Below are positions 1 to 8,942 of a stretch of DNA of 64,000 bases, in pieces. The DNA comes from Planctomycetota bacterium (GTDB lineage Bacteria; Planctomycetota; Uabimicrobiia; Uabimicrobiales; Uabimicrobiaceae), in the NCBI GenBank assembly GCA_029260735.1, contig JAJDCR010000160.1:1-64000 (forward strand). The letters run 5' to 3'. Below the pieces are notes generated by a model. The model saw nothing but the letters and a program-made list of their open reading frames with translations. It was not told the origin of the DNA and made no database searches. Within the stretch, counting starts at the first letter, position 1, and the number at the start of each line of letters is the position of its first letter. The position numbers and the translations under genes were made by a program.

Positions 1-78
1 GAGCTCGCCCTCCATCCTTTGCATGATATTCACCTAAAAAAACGTAGAACGCATAACTACAAAATCAAAAAACTTTAG
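1..78 (+). CDS. possible C-terminal tail of an upstream gene (partial)
   Basis: The first 78 bases are open in frame 1 and end in TAG at 76-78, 19 nt before the ATG of the next gene. The 25 visible residues are basic (Lys/Arg/His-rich near the end). This would fit the 3' end of a gene that begins before the window. It is too short to identify and could be chance, so only the reading frame and spacing support it. Confidence 0.3.
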   Translation, partial: ELALHPLHDIHLKKRRTHNYKIKKL

Positions 79-97
79 CAAAAGGTTCAAAGTCCAT

Positions 98-3000
98 ATG
101 GAGGCAAAAGTTTTTAACAACAGATATGAGATTCAACAAAAGATAGAGCATTCCGAGAACTCTTGTTTATTCCTGGCCTATGATACCCTTCGTTCCATTG
201 ATTCCTACTTGAAAATTTTCTTCCTCCCTGATATTGAAAAGCAATTGTACTGGAACCAGCTTTCTGTTTACTACACCCATTCTTTTACTTGGTTAGAAAA
301 ATTACAGTACCCTGGAGTTCACCTTGTCACTGATTTTGACCGAGTCGTTCTCTCTGAAGAAAATGGACTTCTTCCTCTGGAAGAAAAGAAACAGGCTTGC
401 TATTTTGCAACAGAAAAAATAAAAGAAGAGGCTCCTCTTATTTTACAAGAGATGGAAACTGAAGAGCTTATCCAGGTCATTTTAAAACTAATCGTCCCTC
501 TTTCTTCTCTTCATGGTAAAGGACTTTTTCATTATTCACTTTCTCCTTACACAATAACCTATTGTAAAGAGAATAAGCGAGTTGGGCTAGTTGAGGCAGG
601 AGTGGTTCCTCCAGGGCATAGCTTTTTTTCCCCTACGGTTTATACAGCTCCTGAGGTTATTTATGGTTTTGAGCATGATTTCCGCTGCGACATCTTTTCT
701 TTGGGGGTAACTCTTTACCAACTCATGGGGGGAAAGTGGGAAAATGGAGTTTTAGCGCCTTGTGGGCTCAAGGATTTTGAGGAACCAATAGCTCGGGTTC
801 TTTCTCGGTGTCTAGCTCCTCTCCCTCAAGATCGTTTCCATAGTTTAGGTGAATTTGCTCAAGAACTTTCTAGTATACACTCTAAAAAAGTATCTATTCC
901 TCTGGGAGAAAATACTACCTTTCTAAAAAGTGAGTTTGTCGATCACTGGAAGATTAACGATAAAATAAAATTAGCTTTAGAAAAGTTTAGCGAAGAAAAA
1001 TCCTCTTCTTCTCTAGGGGGTTACTTCATTGAAGGGAATGCCGGAGAAGGCAAAAGTAAACTCTTATCCCAGATATCTCTTCTTAGCCATCATCAAAAAA
1101 TCAACTGTATAGCTTGCTCGACAGTTTCTCCTTTGGCTTTTCCTCTTTCTCCCTTTGAAACTATTCTGGACAAACTAGCTGTCGATAATTTTTTGGTGAC
1201 TGATATTCCGAAAGAAACGCCTCCTTTTCACTTAGATTATTCGCAAAACGAACTTTACTTACAAACGCGCGAAAAAATAGCAGAGTCTATTATACGCACT
1301 ACTCGAACATCTCCCTTAGTTCTTCTTTTGGACGACATTCATTTACTGCATCCTTTGGCTTTGGATGTATTAGAGTACCTCTTAAAAGCGCTTTTGGACG
1401 AATCTAATTCCGATGTGTCTCTTTTTTTAGTCTTTACTTATCAACCCGTTAAGTCGTCTAGGCATCCTCTTAAAAAATTACTAGATCGCTATTGGGATAC
1501 TCCCGACTGGAAAGAGAAGTTTTCCTGGGTTAGTCTTTCTCCTTTTGGAAAAGAAGAGGTGGGGAAAGTAGTCTCTGCGAACTTGGGAATGAGCTATACT
1601 CCTGAAATGTTTGCCTTACAATTAGAAAAATGGAGCCAAGGAAACCCTTTACATATTCAAATTATTTTACGCCAAATGATTGATCGGGGAAACCTTTACA
1701 AAGAAAAGGGAGAATGGTGTATTGATGGGGGCTTGGAAGATAAAGTTTTTCATAAAAACTTAGAGAATTCTATTCCTAGTTATCTTGAAACAATAAACCC
1801 TCTCTGTCAAAAAATTTTACAGCTACTTTCCTTGAGCGATACAGCTCTTCCCTTGACAGCACTTTTTGCTAGTCTTGATATCCCAGGAGAGCAAATTATC
1901 TCAGCCATTTTTTATCTTCACTCCAGCGGGCTCATTACTTTTACCTTTCATCTTCGACTTAAGTTTACCAGTAGCAGTGTTAAGAGCTACGTTCAGGCAG
2001 ATATTGCGGAAGAAAAACGAAAAATTTTTGCTTTATCCTTGGCAGGAGGAATTGAGTCTAGCAATTTTAATTCCTACACATCATTCCTTCTTTCTCGTCT
2101 ATATAAAAAAGCCCAGGATGAAGTAAAGATGATGCAGTCTCTAGACAAAGCTCTTAGTAAAGCAATTCAGTTAGGTCTCTTGAGGAAAGCAAGTGAGCTG
2201 GTGGAAGAGTACCGGAAATTAGGAGAAAAGCCAGAAATTCCTCCGGAAAACCATCTTTATTTAGCAGAGCTTGAATACTATCTAAAAAAATATAAGGCGT
2301 CCTTTTCTCTTTTTCAAAATATTCGAAAAGAGGAGCCTCGCGATTCTCTTTTGTCTTTACTTCGCTTATGTGCCATTTATACAAAACAAGGTGCTTTTGA
2401 CGAAGCCGAGAAATATCGAGAACAAGCTTGGCGAAAAATTGAGAAAGGGTCTGATTTTTTACTGGAAGCTCTATATTACAGCATTTATGCTCAACTGCGC
2501 CATAGGCAAGAGAAAATGGAGTCGTCCAATAGCTACCGAGAAAAAGGTTTAGAGTGTATCTTAGAACATTATCCTAAGCTAGAGAATAAAGCTAAGGCTA
2601 TTACTTTGTATCAACAGATCATAAAGAATAGCATGGTTTGGGAAAAAGCTTCCTCCTTGGCCCCTTTCACAAAAAGAGGGATTGAGATCGCTCAAAAAAT
2701 TAATCAAGTGGGGGCTGGGGCGAACCTAATGCAAATGTATGCCACTCTTAAGCGACAAAGCGGAGATTATTCAGAGGCCTTAGATTATTTTCAACGAAGT
2801 TTGCTTCTTTTTGAACAACTTCAACTCCCTTACGCAGTGGTCTTAGCTAGTTTAGATATGGGACAGCTCTATCTTTTGCTTGGTTGCTTTGACAAGTATT
2901 TGCCCCTAGTGGAAAAAGCTGATGTTCTCGCTCATAGAAATCAACTTCCCGCTCTTCAAGCAGAGGTTTACTATAGCAGAGGAAAGTTTTTTTTACAAAA

Positions 3001-5236
3001 AGGCGAAAGAGAAGAAGCCTTTGACCATTTTGAAAAAGCCTTGGGGCTTTACCAAAAATATGAACTTAAAGATCGCCTAGCGTTTACCTTGGGAGATCTT
3101 TCTTCGGCATACTTAGAGGAAGATCTTCACCAGGCAAAAATTTACTGGGAAAAAGGGGAAAAAATTCAGCAAGAATTAAACTACCCCCATCTTCAATCAT
3201 ATTTGGCTCTTATCCGAATTCAAATTGCTTTTCGAGAAGGAGATACAGGAGTAGAGATAGAGCAACTTCTTGAAAATACGATCAAATATGTCGAGCAAAG
3301 AGGAGAAAAGGGGTTTCTATGGCAACTTTATTTTCAAAAAGCAAGCCTTCTCCAAAAAAGAGGAGAAGATGTTGCTTTGCCCTTGGAAGAGTTTCGCCGA
3401 TCTTATGAACTAGCTCAAAGTTGTTTAGATGGGCTTAGTGAAGATATTCAGAAAAATTTTTGGAAAATGTTTGAACCGCAAAGACTACAAGAGAGTTTAA
3501 AGAATATAAATACAGAGTTTTCCATGAGCGTTTCTCATCATAGTAAAACTTTAGCTGCGATACCGGAAAATTTTGAGAAAACTCTTATGGATTACCAGGA
3601 GGAAATGGATATTTCTCATCTTAATGCCTTACGAGAAGAAAACCTCAATCTAGTAAAACTCTTAGATATCAATCAAAAACTACTGGGAGAACATCATTTA
3701 CCGAACCTCTTAGAACTGATTATTGATACTGCGATTGAATTAACTAATGCAGAGCGAGGTTTTATTATTCTGACCGACGAAGAATTGACAAAACAAGGAA
3801 ACAAAAAAGAGTTCGAAGTAGCCCGCAACTTTGAAAAAGAAGCAATTGATAATCCTCAACTAGAAATCAGTCATTCGATTACAGAGAAGGTTGTGCGAAC
3901 AGGCATTCCGATCTTGGCCTCTGATGCGATTGAGGATGGTCGCTTTGATGGATATCGTAGTGTTAATGAATTGAAGTTACATTCTGTCTTAGCAGTTCCT
4001 TTAATTAATAAAGGGCAAACGATAGGGGCTGTCTATATTGACAATCGTTTCCAAAAAGCAGTTTTCTCGCAAAAAGAAAAAAATCTTTTGGAAGCTTTTG
4101 CTACGCAAGCCACTCTAGCTATCGAAAACACTAGGCTTTTAGAAGAAAATAAGCGTAAGCAGACTGAAATCAAGGGTTTAAACCAAGATTTGGCTTCTGC
4201 TAATACCAAGCTAGAGAAAAAAGTAGAGAACCAAAAAGAAGAGCTTAAGGAAGTAAAATACATTCTTTCGCAAAAGCAAGAAAATCTACAAAACAAGTAC
4301 AACCAAAGCAATATCATTGGTAAAAGCGCTCCTATGTTAGATCTTTTTCGAATATTGGATAAAGTATCTGATAGAAATATACCTATTTTTATTCATGGTG
4401 AAAGTGGCACCGGAAAAGAGCTGGTTGCTCGTGCTATTCATTATAATAGTTTGCGCCAAAAACATAACTTTATGTCGGAGAACTGTGCCTCCTTTGTTGA
4501 TTCTCTCGGAGCCAACGAGCTTTTTGGCCATGTAAAAGGGGCTTATACTGGAGCTGACTCAGACAAAAAAGGGCTTTTTGAATGGGCGGACAAAGGGACG
4601 CTCTTCTTAGATGAGGTAGGAGATATGAGCCCCACTATGCAGGCCAATTTACTCCGTGTTCTCGAAACGAATAGAGTACGAAGAGTCGGGGGAAAGGAAG
4701 ATATTCCTGTAGATGTGCGTATTGTTTCTGCTTCGAACAAAGATTTGAAAAAGTTGGTCGAAGAATCCGAATTTAGAGAAGATCTCTTTTTTCGCTTAAA
4801 AGTTGTCCAAATTGATCTTCCTCCTCTGCGAGATCGCAAAGAGGATATACCTCTTTTAGTCGATCATTTTTTAAGAGAGTTCACCCAAGAGAATGAAACT
4901 CCCGTAAATTCTGTTGATAAAAAAGCCATGCAACTCCTGTCCGACTACTCTTGGCCGGGAAATATTCGCGAACTTCGGAATATAATGTACTACGCTCTTA
5001 GTATCTATGAAGTAGAAACCTTAACCGCTGACCACTTCAAAGAAATTTCAGAAACGGCTGAGAAAAAAATAATAGATCTCTTTAACGAAGAGCTCTCGGT
5101 CGATGACTATGCCCGTAATTTTGTTTTGGCCAAGCAAGAGAAATATAACGACGTCCAACTAGCTAAAATCCTGGGTTTTAGTAGAAAAACCCTTTGGGAA
5201 AAACGGAAAAAATGGGGTATTTCGAAAAATGGCTAG
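98..5236 (+). CDS. pseudokinase-AAA-TPR-GAF fused to a sigma54-dependent transcriptional activator
   Basis: This 1712-residue protein combines five parts. Residues 1-270 have a Ser/Thr kinase fold in which HRD is HYS (145-147) and DFG is VEA, so the catalytic Asp residues are absent. An AAA-type ATPase follows (Walker A GNAGEGKS from 313, Walker B LLLDDIH near 411). TPR-like helices span about 680-1130. A GAF domain lies at about 1200-1370 and leads into a coiled coil. The C-terminus is a complete sigma54-interaction AAA+ module (GESGTGKE from 1434, GAYTGA loop at 1481, LFLDEVGD Walker B) with a Fis-type HTH at the end. It should activate RNAP-sigma54 promoters in response to signals sensed by the N-terminal part. 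The ligand and targets are unknown. The ATG at 98 precedes the kinase fold, but its ribosome-binding site is weak. Confidence 0.9.
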   Translation: MEAKVFNNRYEIQQKIEHSENSCLFLAYDTLRSIDSYLKIFFLPDIEKQLYWNQLSVYYTHSFTWLEKLQYPGVHLVTDFDRVVLSEENGLLPLEEKKQACYFATEKIKEEAPLILQEMETEELIQVILKLIVPLSSLHGKGLFHYSLSPYTITYCKENKRVGLVEAGVVPPGHSFFSPTVYTAPEVIYGFEHDFRCDIFSLGVTLYQLMGGKWENGVLAPCGLKDFEEPIARVLSRCLAPLPQDRFHSLGEFAQELSSIHSKKVSIPLGENTTFLKSEFVDHWKINDKIKLALEKFSEEKSSSSLGGYFIEGNAGEGKSKLLSQISLLSHHQKINCIACSTVSPLAFPLSPFETILDKLAVDNFLVTDIPKETPPFHLDYSQNELYLQTREKIAESIIRTTRTSPLVLLLDDIHLLHPLALDVLEYLLKALLDESNSDVSLFLVFTYQPVKSSRHPLKKLLDRYWDTPDWKEKFSWVSLSPFGKEEVGKVVSANLGMSYTPEMFALQLEKWSQGNPLHIQIILRQMIDRGNLYKEKGEWCIDGGLEDKVFHKNLENSIPSYLETINPLCQKILQLLSLSDTALPLTALFASLDIPGEQIISAIFYLHSSGLITFTFHLRLKFTSSSVKSYVQADIAEEKRKIFALSLAGGIESSNFNSYTSFLLSRLYKKAQDEVKMMQSLDKALSKAIQLGLLRKASELVEEYRKLGEKPEIPPENHLYLAELEYYLKKYKASFSLFQNIRKEEPRDSLLSLLRLCAIYTKQGAFDEAEKYREQAWRKIEKGSDFLLEALYYSIYAQLRHRQEKMESSNSYREKGLECILEHYPKLENKAKAITLYQQIIKNSMVWEKASSLAPFTKRGIEIAQKINQVGAGANLMQMYATLKRQSGDYSEALDYFQRSLLLFEQLQLPYAVVLASLDMGQLYLLLGCFDKYLPLVEKADVLAHRNQLPALQAEVYYSRGKFFLQKGEREEAFDHFEKALGLYQKYELKDRLAFTLGDLSSAYLEEDLHQAKIYWEKGEKIQQELNYPHLQSYLALIRIQIAFREGDTGVEIEQLLENTIKYVEQRGEKGFLWQLYFQKASLLQKRGEDVALPLEEFRRSYELAQSCLDGLSEDIQKNFWKMFEPQRLQESLKNINTEFSMSVSHHSKTLAAIPENFEKTLMDYQEEMDISHLNALREENLNLVKLLDINQKLLGEHHLPNLLELIIDTAIELTNAERGFIILTDEELTKQGNKKEFEVARNFEKEAIDNPQLEISHSITEKVVRTGIPILASDAIEDGRFDGYRSVNELKLHSVLAVPLINKGQTIGAVYIDNRFQKAVFSQKEKNLLEAFATQATLAIENTRLLEENKRKQTEIKGLNQDLASANTKLEKKVENQKEELKEVKYILSQKQENLQNKYNQSNIIGKSAPMLDLFRILDKVSDRNIPIFIHGESGTGKELVARAIHYNSLRQKHNFMSENCASFVDSLGANELFGHVKGAYTGADSDKKGLFEWADKGTLFLDEVGDMSPTMQANLLRVLETNRVRRVGGKEDIPVDVRIVSASNKDLKKLVEESEFREDLFFRLKVVQIDLPPLRDRKEDIPLLVDHFLREFTQENETPVNSVDKKAMQLLSDYSWPGNIRELRNIMYYALSIYEVETLTADHFKEISETAEKKIIDLFNEELSVDDYARNFVLAKQEKYNDVQLAKILGFSRKTLWEKRKKWGISKNG

Positions 5237-5279
5237 GAAGTATTTTGTTTAAAAAAGAAAAAAATGGAGATTAGAAAAA

Positions 5280-7250
5280 GTGGATCAAGAAAATAACAAA
5301 AAAATTCTTTTAACGACGGAGTTTTCTCCTGTCGATGCTCCTCTTTCCTTGCAGAGGATGTGTGCTCTTTATTTGCCTGCGGATATTTATCATCGCTATT
5401 TAAAAATGCAGGGCAAAGATGTTGTCTGTATTGGAGGAAGCAATGACTACCATACCTCTGTTACTCGAAAGGCCCATGTTTCGGGAAAAACTCCGCGTGC
5501 GACAGTGCAAGAGCATATGGGGCAACTAAAAGATGTTTTAGCCAAATGGCAAATTGATTTTAGTAAGTTCTCTGGAACAAGTAACCTAGTAAATGTGAAG
5601 CATGCAACTTTTGTCCGCGAAGTTTTTACGAGTCTCTACAAAAAAAAATATATCCAAGGAAAACTCAACGACCAATTATTTAGCTCTATTCACCAAGCCT
5701 ACTTACCGGAGTCTTGCTTTGCCGGAGAAGCCACTACAAAAGAACAAGAAAATCCTTTTCTCCAATCTTGCTTTCCTTTTTCGGAAACGGAGCTTAAAAA
5801 AGATGAGGAGAAACCAAAGTTACCTCGTAAAGATTGGTACTTGAAACTAGAGCCATTCAAAGCTCAATGGGAATCCTGGATTAAAGAGCAATCCTTAGAA
5901 TCTATTAAAGAGATGGCGGAATTAAAGAACTTTGTTCCTAGTTTTTCTATAACCGGTGAGTGTTACTGGGGAATACCTGTTCCGATAGAAGATGGCGCAA
6001 AGAAAGTTATTTGGCCTTGGGTAGAATCTCTTCTGGCTTATCTTTCAACTACACAAGAGTTGTTAGGAGAAGAGAATGAAGGAGAGACTTGGAAGAGTTA
6101 CTGGAAAAAAGAATCGACTGAAGTTATTCACTTTGTTACAGAAGATACTCTTGGCTCTCATCTTCTGGTTTGGCCTATACTACTGATGGCCCAAGAGCTA
6201 GACTTACCTTCTGCTTTTGTTGCTCAAAGCGCTCATGATATTCCGGTTTTTCCAGCAGAGAAAGTTTCTGAAAAATTTGATGTTAATCTCCTTCGCTATT
6301 ATTTATCTAGTTTAGATACAGGAAAAGAGAAAAATAATATCTTTTCTTGGAAAGATTTTCAGAAATCCTCCCAGCAAGATTTTATCAAGAATACCGTCGG
6401 TTTTTCTCAAAGAGTGCTTAAATTTGTTGATCAAAAATTTTCGGGAGAAGTTCCTTCAGGAGAAAACCTAGGAGACGACGACAAAAAACTTTTAGAGCAA
6501 TGCCTGGAAAGCGAGAGTAAAATAAAACAAGCTTATGATAATATGTCTTGGAAAGAAGTTATTTCAGAAGTCGCTAGTTTGAGCGAAAAAGCAAACCAGT
6601 ATTTTAATCAAAAGGCCCCTTGGAAAAAAAGCGACGACCCTTCCCAAACAGAAAGTTGTTTGTATGTCGGAATCCAAGTGACCAAGAAGATGGCTTTGCT
6701 TCTCTCTCCGATTATACCGCAGTGGTCCAAGAGCATTTACAGTCAACTTAATCTGGAAGGGGAAGTTAGCTGGAGCAGTTTGTCAGAAAAAGTGCCTGGT
6801 GGTCAGAAAATTAATGCCAAAGATTCCTACGATTTTCCAAAAGTCAGTGAAAAACAGTGGAAAGAGCTTCAAAAGAGAGAGACTGAAAGCGAAGGAGCTT
6901 CAAAAGCTCCTGCTAATTCCCCAAAAGAGCAAGTTACCTACGACGATTTTGCCCGTTTAGATATTCGCATTGGCGAAGTCATCGAAGCGAAAAAAATAGA
7001 AAAGGCGGACAAACTTCTCCAGTTACAAGTCAAAATAGGGGAAGAAACGCGCCAAATTATTGCTGGAATTGCTCAATACTACACGCCTGAGCAAGTTTTG
7101 GGAAAAAAGCTCCCCATTTTGGTCAATTTAAAACCAGCAAAACTAAGAGGTTTGATCAGCGAAGGGATGATTCTCTGTGCAGATGTAAAAGGAGCAGCTG
7201 TGTTCTTGAATCCTGATAAGGATGTTCCTTCCGGGTCGACTGTGCGCTAG
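5280..7250 (+). CDS. methionyl-tRNA synthetase-like protein lacking catalytic motifs, with C-terminal tRNA-binding domain
   Basis: This 656-residue protein aligns by eye along the whole of bacterial MetRS: the Rossmann start, the YWKKEST segment, the FWP-like region (VWPILL) and the anticodon-binding helices. It ends in an EMAPII/Trbp111-type OB-fold (about 554-656, with DIRIGEV and ILCADVKG). The HIGH signature is replaced by PLSL (21-24), KMSKS is replaced by FPAEK (324-328), and the CxxC zinc knuckles are missing. The frame is intact, so this is a pseudoenzyme rather than a decayed gene. Canonical Met-tRNA charging is unlikely. A tRNA-binding, scaffold or moonlighting role is inferred from the conserved OB domain. 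The start is GTG at 5280, with a GGAG-like site just upstream; the gene lies 43 nt after the sigma54 activator. Confidence 0.85.
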   Translation: MDQENNKKILLTTEFSPVDAPLSLQRMCALYLPADIYHRYLKMQGKDVVCIGGSNDYHTSVTRKAHVSGKTPRATVQEHMGQLKDVLAKWQIDFSKFSGTSNLVNVKHATFVREVFTSLYKKKYIQGKLNDQLFSSIHQAYLPESCFAGEATTKEQENPFLQSCFPFSETELKKDEEKPKLPRKDWYLKLEPFKAQWESWIKEQSLESIKEMAELKNFVPSFSITGECYWGIPVPIEDGAKKVIWPWVESLLAYLSTTQELLGEENEGETWKSYWKKESTEVIHFVTEDTLGSHLLVWPILLMAQELDLPSAFVAQSAHDIPVFPAEKVSEKFDVNLLRYYLSSLDTGKEKNNIFSWKDFQKSSQQDFIKNTVGFSQRVLKFVDQKFSGEVPSGENLGDDDKKLLEQCLESESKIKQAYDNMSWKEVISEVASLSEKANQYFNQKAPWKKSDDPSQTESCLYVGIQVTKKMALLLSPIIPQWSKSIYSQLNLEGEVSWSSLSEKVPGGQKINAKDSYDFPKVSEKQWKELQKRETESEGASKAPANSPKEQVTYDDFARLDIRIGEVIEAKKIEKADKLLQLQVKIGEETRQIIAGIAQYYTPEQVLGKKLPILVNLKPAKLRGLISEGMILCADVKGAAVFLNPDKDVPSGSTVR

Positions 7251-7253
7251 GGG

Positions 7254-7535
7254 GTGGCTCGACTGCGTTGAAATAAGAGTAGAGAATGCGTTCACTGCGG
7301 GAACGTAGCTAGGGGTTTATGCCTTGCTTTTATACACAAGATTTTGAAACTCAAAATTTGGTATTTTTTAACATAACAAATATAAAATTTAATGGGCTCT
7401 GCGGGATAAACATATATTTTAATATGTGCTTACCGCAAAGCGGTAGGCACATTTTAATATGTACGTTTATCGAGAAAAGCTGGATTATGTGTATAAAAGT
7501 AAGGGTTGGAAACCCAGGGCTATTCACGTTAATCC
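7254..7535. repeat. repeat element, copy 1 (inverted ends and internal palindrome)
   Basis: This fills the gene-poor stretch between the MetRS-like gene and the pseudokinase. The left end (CCTTGCTTTTATACACAAG near 7322) and the right end (TGTGTATAAAAGTAAGG near 7488) are inverted copies of each other, and the flanking AACGT/AGGGGTTT bases also match. The left 90 bp match the reverse complement of 51192-51296, so this is a dispersed family. An imperfect palindrome lies at 7405-7471, with an inner ACCGC/GCGGT hairpin. No transposase is present, so it looks like a MITE or similar non-autonomous element. Confidence 0.75.
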
Positions 7536-7564
7536 CCTTCGGGGATACGCTACAAAAACTTGCT

Positions 7565-8791
7565 CTATACCGTAAAAAACAGAACCAAGCTGGTGACGAA
7601 AGAAAATATCGAGGTAAAAATAACTAATACATAATGGCGACCAAACTTCGCTTCTACGGAATGGCTAAAGCGGCTTTTTAGGCTCTCTTTGTATATCTTG
7701 GATGTCTGTCCAGGAAACTCGCCACTAGTTGATTTGCGAGAACTTTTCTCTTCGACTTTTACGGGCTTTTCTTCTATAGAGCTAGGAGGATCTTGTTGCT
7801 TAAGTCGATCTCTCTCCTGGTTGATCGCTTCGCTAAAAGACTTGTCGCTCTCAGAGCTAACAACAATTTTGGGTAGGAGTTCTTTGTACGAGCCTAATAG
7901 GTAGGCTGTGCATTGGAGACGGAGATTGTTTTTTTTTCGCAAAGTATTTCTTAAAAAGACGTGCTTGCCTCCGATGTCGTTTAGGAGGAAGTTGTTTAGT
8001 GCAGCCAAGAGTTCATAGCTATTAGAATATCTTTGCTTGAGTTCTTTGCTCATAGTTCTTTCTATAATTAGAGAAAGACTGTGAGGAATATCAGCAACTC
8101 CATAGCTAGGGAGCATAGAAGCAAACTGACGATGTTTGAGAGCAATTTCTTTAGGGGATTTACCTTTCAGGGGAGGGGTTCCAATTACAATACTGTAAAT
8201 AATGGCTCCTAAAGAATATACATCTGAGCGTTCTTCCAATTCTTGTCCGAAAAAAAGCTCTGGAGAAACATAGTTAACAACTTCGCTGCTGGGAGTGATG
8301 ACCCCTTCATTGCAGAAATTAACACGAATTTGTCCACTGGTGCTAAGGAGAATTCGGTCGGGATGTAAACTCAAGTGGTTAACTCCCATAGCATGGGCAG
8401 AAACTAGCCCTCTTGTTATTTCGCGAGCGATTTCAGCTGCAGCAGCCCAATGAAGTCGTGGATTTCTCTGAAGAAGATCGTAGAGATTTTCACCGGGAGA
8501 GTATTCCATTACGACATAAATTATGCCTTTTTCAACTCCAACTTCGTACGCTTTAATAATATTGGGATGATCTAGTTGACAAACGCCTTCTAAACGTTCT
8601 AGGATCAAGTCTTTATTATCAGCAATGGGATCAGGATAGAAAAATTTTATAGCAACCTGATTGTCTGGATCATTTTTGTAGGCAAGAAAAACTAAGGTAT
8701 TCGCTATTCTTTGGACAATTTTATAGTTGGCAATAGTTTGCCCAACGATTGCATCCGCAGCAATAGGGGTTTCATTGCTTTCATTTGACAT
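7565..8791 (-). CDS. membrane-anchored pseudokinase (Ser/Thr kinase fold)
   Basis: The protein has 408 residues from the ATG at 8791. The kinase fold is clear: the ATP-site Lys in VAIKF (49), HPNIIKAYEVG, VVMEYSPGENL and a SDVYSLGAIIYSI helix. The catalytic loop reads HLSLHPDR (from 139) instead of HRDxKPxN, the DFG position reads FCN, and the Gly-rich loop is absent. Phosphotransfer is therefore unlikely. A charged linker leads to one C-terminal membrane helix that ends the protein (VLVIFTSIFSFVTSLVLFF), a common layout in planctomycete kinases. The frame extends upstream to a TTG at 8893, but that extension looks unlike coding sequence and has no ribosome-binding site. It is transcribed divergently from ggt. 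Confidence 0.85.
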   Translation of the reverse strand: MSNESNETPIAADAIVGQTIANYKIVQRIANTLVFLAYKNDPDNQVAIKFFYPDPIADNKDLILERLEGVCQLDHPNIIKAYEVGVEKGIIYVVMEYSPGENLYDLLQRNPRLHWAAAAEIAREITRGLVSAHAMGVNHLSLHPDRILLSTSGQIRVNFCNEGVITPSSEVVNYVSPELFFGQELEERSDVYSLGAIIYSIVIGTPPLKGKSPKEIALKHRQFASMLPSYGVADIPHSLSLIIERTMSKELKQRYSNSYELLAALNNFLLNDIGGKHVFLRNTLRKKNNLRLQCTAYLLGSYKELLPKIVVSSESDKSFSEAINQERDRLKQQDPPSSIEEKPVKVEEKSSRKSTSGEFPGQTSKIYKESLKSRFSHSVEAKFGRHYVLVIFTSIFSFVTSLVLFFTV

Positions 8792-8942
8792 AGAGTTATC
8801 TCTTGAATCAGATGTGTTGACTTGGTAGCCTAGGCTCCCTGAAAAATGACGTAGTTCTTTATACAGGCCTTTAGGCACTTTATATCTTAGCAATTGGGTA
8901 TATGAAGTGCAATAAAATTTTTAGAAGATTAGGATAAGTTTA

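Noticed and set aside
5280..7250. Idea that the MetRS-like gene is a sequencing-error or frameshift pseudogene
   Set aside because: The frame is continuous over 656 codons with a conserved C-terminal OB domain; the changes are substitutions in motifs, not frame breaks.
7319..7627. 102-codon ORF
   Set aside because: It runs through the repeat element and its hairpin and into the end of the pseudokinase gene; no ribosome-binding site or domain.
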